A stretch of 64,000 bases of DNA, taken from JAAYCI01 sp964370295. Lineage in GTDB: Bacteria; Bacillota; Clostridia; Oscillospirales; Ruminococcaceae. The stretch lies in the NCBI GenBank assembly GCA_964370295.1, contig CAYJIR010000010.1:1-64000 (forward strand), given 5' to 3'. The notes under the pieces were generated by a model. The model was given only the letters and a program-made list of their open reading frames with translations. It did no database searches and was not told where the DNA came from. The translations under genes and the position numbers were made by a program. Shown piece after piece: positions 41,610-49,489 of the stretch; position 1 is the stretch's first letter; each line of letters opens with the position of its first letter.

Positions 41610-42521
41610 TTAGCGTCCCAGCGCACGCCAAACTTCGGCTAAACACAGGGGTAGATCAGAGGGGGATAGGCCTGCTTCACCATATCGTTGCACAGCCACT
41701 TGCCCGGCCTGCGCATGTAAAAAAACGCCTAAGGCAGCGGCGACATCAGTGGGGAAACCTTGCGCCAGAAGTCCTGCGATGATACCGGCCAGCACATCCC
41801 CGCTGCCGGCTTTGGCAAGCCCGGGGTTGCCAAAATCTCGCAGAGAAAATAGTTTTTCGTCTGCCGTGGCCACTAGGGTTTCGTGGCTTTTTAAAACCAA
41901 AGTGCAAGCATGCTTTTGGGCAAATTCGCAGGCGATCTCGGGTGCGTTTTGTGCCAGCTCCTCTACGGGCAAATCCACAAGGCGTGCCATTTCGCCAAGG
42001 TGTGGTGTTAGAATTACGGGAACCTCAGAGCGCGAAAGCAGTTCTAAAGAGGCCGTGCGTATTTTGGCGTCACTTTCACCGTCTACGTGGCCTGCTAAAA
42101 TGTTTAGCGCGTCGGCATCCAACACAAGGGCTTGTTGTGTTTTTTGAAGCAAAGAGAGTAGCCATAGCGTGCTTTGCGTGGTGGCGGTGATGCCGCAACC
42201 GGCCAATATGGCTGTGTGTGGGGTATCCATCGCAGCAGACAGCGACGAGGCATCTATGCTGCCTTGCTCGGTTTCTTTTGTGGGAAATAAAACACAGGCG
42301 GGCAATGTGGTTGCCGCCGCCGCACAAACCGCCTCTATAGACGCAAGCCGCACAAGGCCTGTTCCGGCGCGAAGAGCTGCATCGACGGCCAAAACGGCAG
42401 CACCGCGATAGGGGCGGCTGCCAACAAGGCACAATAGGGTGCCAAAAGTTCCTTTGTGGGCGTTTCTGGGCCGGCGCGGCAAATGATGCAGGGCCCATTC
42501 TTTATCAATACGGATTTCCAT
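41610..42521 (-). CDS. nnrD: ADP-dependent NAD(P)H-hydrate dehydratase
   Basis: A 303-residue ribokinase-fold repair enzyme converting damaged NAD(P)HX back to NAD(P)H. 'KGTFGTLLCLVGSRPYRGAAVLAVDAALRAGTGLVRL', 'LVLDADALN', 'VILTPHLGEMARL', and 'GNPGLAKAGSGDVLAGIIAGLLAQG' are the family motifs. The epimerase (NnrE) domain fused in E. coli is absent. Start with GGAGG. Confidence 0.94.
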   Translation of the reverse strand: MEIRIDKEWALHHLPRRPRNAHKGTFGTLLCLVGSRPYRGAAVLAVDAALRAGTGLVRLASIEAVCAAAATTLPACVLFPTKETEQGSIDASSLSAAMDTPHTAILAGCGITATTQSTLWLLSLLQKTQQALVLDADALNILAGHVDGESDAKIRTASLELLSRSEVPVILTPHLGEMARLVDLPVEELAQNAPEIACEFAQKHACTLVLKSHETLVATADEKLFSLRDFGNPGLAKAGSGDVLAGIIAGLLAQGFPTDVAAALGVFLHAQAGQVAVQRYGEAGLSPSDLPLCLAEVWRALGR

Positions 42522-42610
42522 GTATTCCTCCAGTTGACATATTCCTTATTTATAGTATAGCATAGGAAGACGATGGAGTAAAAGACCAAACAAAAGATAG
42601 AGGTGAGAAT

Positions 42611-43006
42611 ATGGGGTTGTTCGATGGATGGCCGTTTAAAACGAGAGAGCAAGAAGAAAAAGAAAAAAAGGATTTTGAAAAGCGTGTGTTCCATTTGGGC
42701 ATAGAGCAAAGAGAGGCAGCCCGAGCGGTTATAAAAGAGGGAACCAGCGCAAAACTAAAAGATAAAGAAGGGTTGTTTGCTTTTATTTGTGTGAAAGATG
42801 CCTACACGCAGGGAGAAGAAGACAACAACGGCCCGGAATTTGCGCAAAATGCGATGAAAAAACAAAAGTGGATAAAAAAAGATGATATGAAATTTATCTA
42901 TGCACTTGTGTGCCTGGATGTAAGAACCTCTTCTCTAGAAACATATCCCACGGCGGAAGATGTGCACGAGTATATGGAGCAAGACGAGTGGTGCCTTGCG
43001 TTATAA
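42611..43006 (+). CDS. Unknown charged cytoplasmic protein
   Basis: A 131-residue protein not recognised. The first 35 residues are dominated by Lys/Glu and predicted helical, the middle has 'GLFAFICVKDAYTQG', and the end is acidic ('EDVHEYMEQDEWCLAL'). There is no signal or membrane segment. Good ribosome site AGAGGTG 5-6 nt from ATG supports expression. It is transcribed away from nnrD from a 90-nt gap. Confidence 0.6.
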   Translation: MGLFDGWPFKTREQEEKEKKDFEKRVFHLGIEQREAARAVIKEGTSAKLKDKEGLFAFICVKDAYTQGEEDNNGPEFAQNAMKKQKWIKKDDMKFIYALVCLDVRTSSLETYPTAEDVHEYMEQDEWCLAL

Positions 43007-43089
43007 AGGCCATTTTAAAACAGATAAGGTGTTGTTTTTACAAATTATCACATCGTTTTCACAAAAAAAACGAACTTTCAGAGTAAACT

Positions 43090-43203
43090 ATGAACTATGT
43101 TGAAGAAAAGGAAAAATCTTTAACAGAATTGTCTATAGATACGATGGCTCTGTTGCGATATAATAAACGTGCGGCACGGTTTAATCACGTTAGGAAATGC
43201 TAA
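43090..43203 (+). CDS. Possible 37-residue small ORF
   Basis: ATG to TAA encodes a basic peptide ending 'RYNKRAARFNHVRKC'. The ribosome site is weak (CAGAG). A TATAAT inside it (43159) may instead be the promoter of the HD gene downstream, so this is only a candidate. Confidence 0.2.
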   Translation: MNYVEEKEKSLTELSIDTMALLRYNKRAARFNHVRKC

Positions 43204-43217
43204 GGAGTTTTGTCTAC

Positions 43218-43709
43218 ATGTGGAAGCCCGAAAATTTAAGTTGTTTTAGCGAAATTGTTAGCGACTTGTTGGCCGATGAAGATGTTTTGTCCATGGAAGA
43301 GTTGCCAAGGCATAGTAAAACTTCCAACTGTTTGCACCACAGTGTAACCGTGGCTTATCTAAGTTTTTTTATTTGCAAAAAACTGAAGTGGGATTATGAG
43401 GCGGCGGCGCGTGCAGGGCTTTTGCACGATTTTGCTTTGGGCGAGTGGGAAGGCGAAAACAAAGGAAATATCCGACGGTTTTGGGAACACCCGAAAAAAG
43501 CATTGGAAAATGCAATGCAAAGATATTCAATCTCAGACAAAGAAGCCGATATCATTGTAAAACACATGTGGCCGCTGACCTTGCGATTGCCTGTGCACAA
43601 AGAATCTTATGTGGTTTGCCTGGCAGACAAGATTTGCGCGGCTATGGAGATGTGCCATATGAGTGGACCTCAAAAGGTGAGAGAACACCTAGAGGCTAAC
43701 CTTGCATAA
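43218..43709 (+). CDS. HD-domain phosphohydrolase
   Basis: A 163-residue HD protein. The metal ligands are His in 'NCLHHSVTVAYLSFF', His-Asp in 'GLLHDFAL', the later His in 'IVKHMWPL' and Asp in 'VCLADKICA'. HD proteins of this size hydrolyse nucleotides or similar phosphate esters; the substrate is unknown. ATG 43218 is 10 nt after AAGGAG; an earlier ATG at 43197 has no site. Confidence 0.82.
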   Translation: MWKPENLSCFSEIVSDLLADEDVLSMEELPRHSKTSNCLHHSVTVAYLSFFICKKLKWDYEAAARAGLLHDFALGEWEGENKGNIRRFWEHPKKALENAMQRYSISDKEADIIVKHMWPLTLRLPVHKESYVVCLADKICAAMEMCHMSGPQKVREHLEANLA

Positions 43710-43775
43710 TGCGAAATAGCCGGGATGGCACGGGCAAAAATAATTCGTGGGATGTTTAGCGTTGAAGGAATGAAG

Positions 43776-43819
43776 AAACCGGGAACCAACGGGCGAAAGC
43801 CATTGGGGTCCCGGTTTTT
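43776..43819. terminator. Intrinsic terminator after the HD gene
   Basis: A 9-bp outer stem (43776-43784/43809-43817) continues with an interrupted inner stem closing on a GAAA loop; five T's follow. It also suits the convergent 95-residue gene. Confidence 0.85.
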
Positions 43820-43834
43820 ATACTGTTTAAAGTT

Positions 43835-44122
43835 TTATTCGTGGCTGTTGTCTGCTTCGTTTAACGAGGGCAAAGAGCGGTGAATCTCAAAGTTGACATA
43901 CATCACTTGCCCGGCAAGGTTGTGCAGGGAAAAATCGAGGTCTTTGTGCAGTTGCACCACATCACTGTTGCGGTGGGGGTGCTCTTTAGAAATGTTACGC
44001 ACAGCCATTTGCATATTGTGGCCCAGCAAACGGGAAAAGCCGTCTTGTGTTTGATGGCGTTCGTTATGTGTGCGTCCTTTCTGGTTGTTGGTAGATACAA
44101 TGGGCTGGATGTCATAAGTCAT
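43835..44122 (-). CDS. Unknown 95-residue protein
   Basis: A small hydrophilic, His/Asn/Gln-rich protein not recognised ('NMQMAVRNISKEHPHRNSDVVQLHKDLDFSLHNLAGQVMYVNFEIHRS'), with no signal or membrane segment. GGGAGGTG 8-9 nt before ATG is among the best ribosome sites in the window, so it is probably real. Its leader lies in the structured 44123-44592 gap. Confidence 0.6.
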   Translation of the reverse strand: MTYDIQPIVSTNNQKGRTHNERHQTQDGFSRLLGHNMQMAVRNISKEHPHRNSDVVQLHKDLDFSLHNLAGQVMYVNFEIHRSLPSLNEADNSHE

Positions 44123-44232
44123 AGAAACACACCTCCCTTATGTATTTAATTTCGGACAAAACAACCGAAACTTTAGTTTTTTTAAGGAATGCCTGTTGTG
44201 TTTTCGCCCCTTAAATGAAAAGACGAAAACGC

Positions 44233-44275
44233 AAGTGCAAGGTTTTTGTGCGAAAGAGGGAACAACCTTGCACTT
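44233..44275. repeat. 12-bp perfect stem-loop
   Basis: aagtgcaaggtt (44233-44244) pairs exactly with 44264-44275 around a 19-nt loop. First of several stem-loops in the 470-bp gap between the two small minus-strand genes; no coding sequence is seen in the gap. Confidence 0.7.
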
Positions 44276-44278
44276 CCT

Positions 44279-44327
44279 CAAAGCAAAAGCGACATTTTTT
44301 TGATTTGTATATGTCACTTTTGCTTTG
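44279..44327. repeat. 17-bp stem-loop
   Basis: 44279-44295 pairs with 44311-44327 (one G-U) around a T-rich loop. It follows the previous hairpin by 3 nt; together they look like back-to-back terminators or a structured leader on the minus strand. Confidence 0.7.
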
Positions 44328-44370
44328 GTCAGTGGGCATTCAGTATTATTGCGAAAAAATACAATAAAGA

Positions 44371-44399
44371 AAGTGCCCGGGGCAAAGCCACAGGCACTT
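44371..44399 (-). terminator. Terminator hairpin of element copy 2
   Basis: AAGTGCC/GGCACTT closing stem with an inner GGC/GCC stem; T-rich sequence follows on the minus strand. A 27-bp part is repeated exactly at 44542-44568. Confidence 0.75.
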
Positions 44400-44526
44400 A
44401 GGCCGTCAATAAAGTACCAATTGCGTCGTCAAACTGCAAAATGCCGCGGCAGTTACATATCAACTATATGCGCCTTTGCGGTATTTTTGGTTTCCTAGCA
44501 CTTGGCACTTTCTTGCCGCCCTGTAG
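44371..44526 (-). ncRNA. Repeated structured element, copy 2 (candidate ncRNA or 3' UTR)
   Basis: Second copy of the element at 37381-37502. It keeps the GGCA/TGCC hairpin, the block ctagga/caagtgctag, the aatgccgc stem and the loop gacgacgcaattggt with ctttatt. Relative to copy 1 it has about 32 nt more inside the middle stem, so a closed stem AAAATGC/GCATTTT becomes AAATACCGC/GCGGCATTT around a larger loop, and A-T to G-C exchange at the base of the long stem keeps pairing (one inner A-G mismatch). It ends in the hairpin at 44371-44399 followed by T-rich sequence on the minus strand. Confidence 0.55.
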
Positions 44527-44541
44527 TTTTTTTACAGTCTG

Positions 44542-44568
44542 AGTGCCCGGGGCAAAGCCACAGGCACT
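44542..44568 (+). terminator. Second identical 27-bp terminator hairpin
   Basis: Exact repeat of 44372-44398 in the same orientation, 170 bp away. Here GTTTTTGTTTT follows on the plus strand, so it would terminate plus-strand transcription. Confidence 0.7.
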
Positions 44569-44592
44569 GTTTTTGTTTTAAAAAAGGCACAT

Positions 44593-44991
44593 TTAGTCTT
44601 CGATATCCTCTACTTCTAGAGGCTCGTCTGCAAAATCGTCGCTAAATTCCTCGCTAAATAATAATTGCTCGTATTCGTCCAGTTCTTTTTCACGGCGCAA
44701 AACATACACATATAAAGCACCCAAAACACCGGCAACAGCTGCCAAAGCAACAAAAATGGCAATCAATGTGGACTTTTTCATACGCACGCCCTCCTGCTCG
44801 TTTCTTTTTTCTTCAACCGCTTGTGTTTCTTGACTTGTAAGCCTTTCGAACAAGGTTCCTGCAAGACCCCCGGCCGTTACCAAAGCAGCCGTTGCACCGG
44901 CAAAAACAGTTTTAAGCAAGCCGCTTAAACTGCTTTTGGCAAGACCACATATGGCGCAGGTTCCCTTGGCTTTATCGAACCAATGTAACAT
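44593..44991 (-). CDS. Unknown two-hydrophobic-segment membrane protein
   Basis: A 132-residue protein not recognised. The N-terminus has 'GTCAICG' (Cys-x2-Cys), then a first hydrophobic stretch ('VFAGATAALVTAGGLAGTLF'), a charged linker, a membrane segment ('STLIAIFVALAAVAGVLGALYVYVL') and a very acidic tail. ATG 44991 has AGGAGG. Inside, ATG 44781 ('MKKSTLIA...') has its own AGGAGGG at 8 nt and would give a 62-residue single-pass protein; either two products are made or the two were once separate genes. Confidence 0.65.
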   Translation of the reverse strand: MLHWFDKAKGTCAICGLAKSSLSGLLKTVFAGATAALVTAGGLAGTLFERLTSQETQAVEEKRNEQEGVRMKKSTLIAIFVALAAVAGVLGALYVYVLRREKELDEYEQLLFSEEFSDDFADEPLEVEDIED

Positions 44992-45209
44992 AAAAAGCCT
45001 CCTCTCTACCCATGTTTTATAAAATAAAACCATCTGACAATGAAAAATTTTAGGTCTATTGGCTACGACTCCAAATAGGGGCAGCGCCTGTTTATCCTAA
45101 AATAACTATATTTATTATAACGTGTTTTGCCCAAAATTACAACAACAATTCCGTCGCTTTTTGTAAAGAAGAGTGCAAAAACAAGATGCTTAGACACCGT
45201 GCGGCAGCT

Positions 45210-46250
45210 TTACAATAATTTCCGATAGGCTTTGAATGCATTGGGGATGGCATACCGTGCATGTAGTTCGGCTGTGTTTGCCCAAATATAATTGTTGTTA
45301 TCAACATGAGATGTGCTGGATACTACGACACCTTGCCAGCCATATAAGTTCCAAATACGATGCGTGAACACGTGGCGGCTTTTTGGCAATGGTTCTAGCA
45401 GAGTTGCCCCGGGAAACAATGGTTGCAAAAGAGTTTCTGCTTCCTTTTTTTCGAAAAAGCCCTCCTTGCAAAAGGGTTCATATAGGCCTGCTAAAAGCCC
45501 TTTTGTAGGTCTTCGGTGCAATAGAACCCGCCCGGTTTCGTCGTGTAGTATAAGGACACATATATCACTTTCTGTTTTTGGTTTTTTGGGTGAAACCGTG
45601 GGCAAGCGCTGTGCAATGCCCAGTTGTTTTGCCTGGCACAACGTAGCCAGCGGGCATTGCAAGCAGTGTGGGTTTTGCGCAAGACAGACCAAAGCACCCA
45701 ATTCCATGAGAGCTTGGTTGAAATCTCCGGGTGTGTCTGAGGGCTGACAGCGCTGCACCTCGGCAGAGAGCTGTTTTTTTGTGGTGGATAGGCCAATGTC
45801 GGCCTCGTTTGCCAAAAGACGGCTGAATACACGCAAAACATTGCCGTCCACGGCCACATGGGCAAGCCCAAAGGCGATGGAGGCGATGGCGCCGGCGGTG
45901 TAATCTCCGATGCCGGGCAGGGCACGCAAAGCCTCGTAGTTTGCGGGCAACTGCCCACCATGTTGCTGGCAGACAATTTGGGCCGCTTTTTGCAAGTTTT
46001 TGGCACGGTTATAATAGCCAAGACCTTGCCAAAGTTTATGGAGTTCGTCCTCACTGCAAGCGGCAAGGTCAGCCGGGGTGGGAAGGCATTCTACAAAACG
46101 TTCGAAATAGGGAACGGCCGCCGTGACACGTGTTTGCTGCAACATGATTTCGCTTATCCACACGCGATAGGGTGTGGGCTCTTCCCGAAAAGGCAGTATA
46201 CGGCGGTTTTGGTGATACCAATCTAAAAGTGGAGACGCAATGTTGGGCAT
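45210..46250 (-). CDS. mutY: A/G-specific adenine glycosylase
   Basis: A 346-residue DNA glycosylase that removes A opposite 8-oxoguanine. The HhH-GPD domain has 'WISEIMLQQTRVTAAVPYFERF' (catalytic Glu), 'LPGIGDYTAGAIASIAFG' with catalytic Asp in 'AVDGNVLRVFSR', the [4Fe-4S] cysteines 'CLAQNPHCLQCPLATLC', and a C-terminal NUDIX-like domain. It begins in the stop codon of asnS (1-nt overlap). Confidence 0.96.
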   Translation of the reverse strand: MPNIASPLLDWYHQNRRILPFREEPTPYRVWISEIMLQQTRVTAAVPYFERFVECLPTPADLAACSEDELHKLWQGLGYYNRAKNLQKAAQIVCQQHGGQLPANYEALRALPGIGDYTAGAIASIAFGLAHVAVDGNVLRVFSRLLANEADIGLSTTKKQLSAEVQRCQPSDTPGDFNQALMELGALVCLAQNPHCLQCPLATLCQAKQLGIAQRLPTVSPKKPKTESDICVLILHDETGRVLLHRRPTKGLLAGLYEPFCKEGFFEKKEAETLLQPLFPGATLLEPLPKSRHVFTHRIWNLYGWQGVVVSSTSHVDNNNYIWANTAELHARYAIPNAFKAYRKLL

Positions 46251-47635
46251 TAATAATATCCGCCTGCCGTGCGGGGGAAGGGGATGGTATCTCGGATGTT
46301 GGAAATGCCCGTAAGATACATGATGAGACGCTCAAAACCAAGGCCAAAGCCCGCGTGCTCCACACTGCCAAAACGGCGTAAATCCAAAAACCAGCCATAT
46401 TCTTCTAAATCCATGCCCAGTTCTGTCATGCGGGTGGTCAATCTATCCAGACGTTCTTCGCGCTGGCTTCCGCCGATCAATTCGCCCACGCCCGGCACCA
46501 ACATGTCCACGGCTGCCACGGTTTTTCCATCTTCGTTTTGGCGCATGTAAAAACTTTTAATTTCCTTGGGGTAATCGGTGACAAACACAGGTTTTTTAAA
46601 GATTTGCTCGGTTAAAAAACGTTCGTGTTCGGTTTGCAAGTCGGCCCCCCATTCGGCCTTGTATTGGAAACTGTCGTTGTGTTTTTCTAAAATTTCGATG
46701 GCCTTGGTGTAGCTAAGGCGCTCGAATTCAAAGTCTAGCAGGTTTTGCAAGCGGCCAAGCAGGTCTTTGTCGATGAAGTTGTTAAAAAATTCCATTTCTT
46801 CGGCGTTGTGTTCGAGCACGTAGCGCACCACATATTTTATCATGGCCTCGGCAACATCCATGTCTCCGGCAAGGTCGGTAAAAGCCATCTCGGGCTCTAA
46901 CATCCAAAATTCTGCGGCGTGACGTGGCGTGTTGCTGTTTTCGGCGCGAAATGTGGGGCCGAAAGTGTATACACGACCAAAGGCCAAAGCCATGCCCTCG
47001 GCCTCCAATTGGCCGGACACGGTAAGGCTGGTCATACGTTTAAAAAAGTCTTGGCTGTAGTCCACTTCGCCGTTTTCTGTAAGCGGCGGTTGAAGGGCCG
47101 GCAAAGTGGTGACACGGAACATCTCTCCGGCACCCTCACAGTCAGAGGCGGTGATGATGGGTGTGTGGATATACACAAAGCGGTTTTCGTTAAAAAAACT
47201 GTGCAGGGCAAATGCGGCGGCACTGCGCAGGCGGAACACGGCCGAAAAAGTGTTGGTGCGCGCGCGTAAATGAGGCATCGAGCGCAAAAATTCCATAGTG
47301 TGGCGTTTTTTTTGTAAAGGATATTCCGGTGGGCTGTTGCCCAAAATGTTCACGGAAAGCGCGTGCAGCTCGAAAGCTTGCTTGGCGGTGGGTGTGTGTA
47401 TCAATTTGCCCTCAATGTGCAAAGAACTGCCCCCGCCCAGCTTGGCAAGCTCGTCGAAGTTGGGCAAAGTGTCTTCAAAAACCACTTGGATGCCTTTGAA
47501 GAAACTGCCATCGTTAAGCTCTATAAACCCGATGCTTTTAGAACTGCGCACAGTTTTGGCCCAGCCGTTAACGGCTATGGTGGCCTCGTGTGCGGGTGTT
47601 TGTTTGTATAATTCGTATATCGTGCAAGTTTGCAT
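46250..47635 (-). CDS. asnS: Asparaginyl-tRNA synthetase
   Basis: A 461-residue class IIb synthetase. The N-terminal OB anticodon-binding domain ('VNGWAKTVRSSKSIGFIELNDGSFF'), motif 2 'TFRAENSNTPRHAAEFWMLEPEM' and motif 3 'GFGLGFERLIMYLTG' are clear; 'YPKEIKSFYMRQNEDGKTVAAVDMLVPGVGELIGGSQREERLD' distinguishes AsnRS from AspRS. Start 47635 with GAAGGGG. Confidence 0.97.
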   Translation of the reverse strand: MQTCTIYELYKQTPAHEATIAVNGWAKTVRSSKSIGFIELNDGSFFKGIQVVFEDTLPNFDELAKLGGGSSLHIEGKLIHTPTAKQAFELHALSVNILGNSPPEYPLQKKRHTMEFLRSMPHLRARTNTFSAVFRLRSAAAFALHSFFNENRFVYIHTPIITASDCEGAGEMFRVTTLPALQPPLTENGEVDYSQDFFKRMTSLTVSGQLEAEGMALAFGRVYTFGPTFRAENSNTPRHAAEFWMLEPEMAFTDLAGDMDVAEAMIKYVVRYVLEHNAEEMEFFNNFIDKDLLGRLQNLLDFEFERLSYTKAIEILEKHNDSFQYKAEWGADLQTEHERFLTEQIFKKPVFVTDYPKEIKSFYMRQNEDGKTVAAVDMLVPGVGELIGGSQREERLDRLTTRMTELGMDLEEYGWFLDLRRFGSVEHAGFGLGFERLIMYLTGISNIRDTIPFPRTAGGYY

Positions 47636-47813
47636 AAAAATTCCCCTTCCAAAATGCGAATGCTTTGCAAACGCATAGAATATTCCTTTCTATTATAGAA
47701 CATTTAGTAAAAATTTGAAAGTGATTTGCGGCAAAAGGCAACTTTATACTATCGGAGAAAGGAAAATAAAGGTTCCAATCTGAACGGCAAATGTATGTTG
47801 AATGGTTGCGCGC

Positions 47814-47842
47814 TTGATTTTATCACATTTATTTTGTAATAT
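47814..47842 (+). promoter_or_regulatory. Likely promoter of dacF
   Basis: TTGATT, 17-nt spacer, TAATAT with TG just upstream. It lies about 47 nt before the start codon. A sporulation sigma factor is possible for DacF-type genes but is not shown by these boxes. Confidence 0.5.
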
Positions 47843-47888
47843 ATATTGGGATAGTGTAAGAAAATATGCAGGCAAAGGAGGGGATGGT

Positions 47889-49391
47889 TTGCGACATCTG
47901 GCGAAAAAAATCACTGCAAGCACGCTGGGTTTGTTGATGTTGGCCCTGTTTGCCTTGCCGAGTTTTCCCGTGCAAGCCGCACAACCTCCTGAAGTAGAGG
48001 CAGGGGCTTATGTGTTGATGGATGCCAACACGGGGCAAATCTTGGCGGAAAAAAATGAAGAACAGATGTTGTATCCTGCCAGTATCACAAAAATTTTAAC
48101 ATTGGGTCTCATTTTAGAGCAAGCCCATGCAAACCCACAAATGCTTAGCGAAATGGCACCGGTGTCTTACAGGGCAAGCCATGATTTAATATATGGCTCT
48201 ACGCATGTGGCGTTAAAAGAGGGTGATGCACTTTCGGTGCAAGATTTAATATATGCCACGCAAATTGATTCCGCCAATGATGCGGCCAATGTATTGGCCG
48301 AGTATAGCGACGGCAGCATAGAGGGCTTTGCGGTGCGCATGAATGCCAAGATAAGCGAGCTTGGACTTGCCGGCAGCCAATTTATAAATCCGAGTGGCCA
48401 GCCCGAAGATACCCATTTTACAACCGCCTACGACATGGCGCAAATTACACGCTGGGCTTTGTCTGTGCCGGGTTTCCGCGAAGTGTTTGCCGCTACAGAA
48501 TATGAAATTGGTGCAACGGCCAGCAGGCCAACCCCTTTCTTGTGCCAAAATGATAACCCCATTTTAGACACCAACAGCGGGTATTACTACCCCGGCGTGA
48601 CAGGCAGTAAAATGGGCTTTACAAATGACGCACGTTATACCTTGGTGACCACGGCAAGACAGGGAGATACCGAGCTACTTTGCGTGGTGATGCACTGTGA
48701 AACAAGCGAGGCAAAATATACCTCTACACAGGCCTTGCTAGACTACGGTTTTGGGGGTTTTACACCGGTGCAATATCCAATGGAAAGTCTCCAAACGATG
48801 ACTGTGCCGGTGTTTGGAGGTGGCTCTGAGCAACTGGGCGAGATACAAGTGTTGGGTGGGGAGAGTGATATGCGTCTTCTGTTGCCAAACGGCACAGATT
48901 TGCAAGAGGTGAACACGGAGTATATCGTGCCGGAGAGTTATATCATTGGGCAGGGGTTTAGCCCTGTTGTACGCCTTACTGTGGATGCGCAAGATGGCAG
49001 TGTTTTGTTGCTGGATGTGCCATTGTCTTGGACGGGCTTTGACGAGTTGTTCGCCGAAAATACCTCGGTGTGGGAGAGTGCGATGGAAGATGTGCCACCG
49101 CTGCTGTGGGTGTTGTTGCTGGTGATGCTGCTTCTTGGCTTTTTGGTGTTGGGGCGCATTATCTATGTGCGCATGTACAGGCAAAAACGGCGAAAACACA
49201 GATTGGCTCAATATCAAGCGCGCCAGCCCATTCGTATAGAACCGCGTCCACAGGTGGATATACGCAGAACACCCGGTGCACGCCAAAGCGAAACAGCACG
49301 TGCACCGCAAAAGATAAAGAAAGGGAATACCACGCCGTATATGTATGGAACAGAGGCGGAAAAGCCGCATCGCATAAGGCGAATACGCTAA
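47889..49391 (+). CDS. D-alanyl-D-alanine carboxypeptidase (S11, DacF-like)
   Basis: A 500-residue penicillin-binding protein removing the terminal D-Ala from stem peptides. A signal peptide ends near 'FPVQAA'; the S11 domain has 'YPASITKIL' (SxxK nucleophile) and 'IDSANDAAN' (SxN). The third box, normally KTG, reads 'TGSKMGFT' (KMG). A beta domain follows (about 290-410), then a C-terminal membrane anchor ('LLWVLLLVMLLLGFLVLG') and a basic cytoplasmic tail of about 75 residues, longer than usual. TTG 47889 lies a few nt after AGGAGGGG. Confidence 0.9.
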   Translation: MRHLAKKITASTLGLLMLALFALPSFPVQAAQPPEVEAGAYVLMDANTGQILAEKNEEQMLYPASITKILTLGLILEQAHANPQMLSEMAPVSYRASHDLIYGSTHVALKEGDALSVQDLIYATQIDSANDAANVLAEYSDGSIEGFAVRMNAKISELGLAGSQFINPSGQPEDTHFTTAYDMAQITRWALSVPGFREVFAATEYEIGATASRPTPFLCQNDNPILDTNSGYYYPGVTGSKMGFTNDARYTLVTTARQGDTELLCVVMHCETSEAKYTSTQALLDYGFGGFTPVQYPMESLQTMTVPVFGGGSEQLGEIQVLGGESDMRLLLPNGTDLQEVNTEYIVPESYIIGQGFSPVVRLTVDAQDGSVLLLDVPLSWTGFDELFAENTSVWESAMEDVPPLLWVLLLVMLLLGFLVLGRIIYVRMYRQKRRKHRLAQYQARQPIRIEPRPQVDIRRTPGARQSETARAPQKIKKGNTTPYMYGTEAEKPHRIRRIR

Positions 49392-49408
49392 AAGATCTGC
49401 TTTTAGCG
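49386..49408. terminator. 9-bp hairpin at the end of dacF
   Basis: cgctaaaag/cttttagcg around a 5-nt loop overlaps the dacF stop codon. No T-run follows on the plus strand, so its efficiency as a terminator is doubtful. Confidence 0.5.
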
Positions 49409-49489
49409 GGCAAAGGGAAAGCCATGTTTTCTTGTGTTTTTCTTGATAAAACGGTATAGTATATGTATATAACTGTAAGGAAAGAGAGT

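Noticed and set aside
43197..43217. Earlier start for the HD protein
   Set aside because: The ATG at 43197 lacks a ribosome site, while AAGGAG serves ATG 43218.
44398..44526. Possible tRNA or tmRNA in the repeated element
   Set aside because: No acceptor stem, T-loop motif (GGTTCGAATCC-like) or CCA end could be found.
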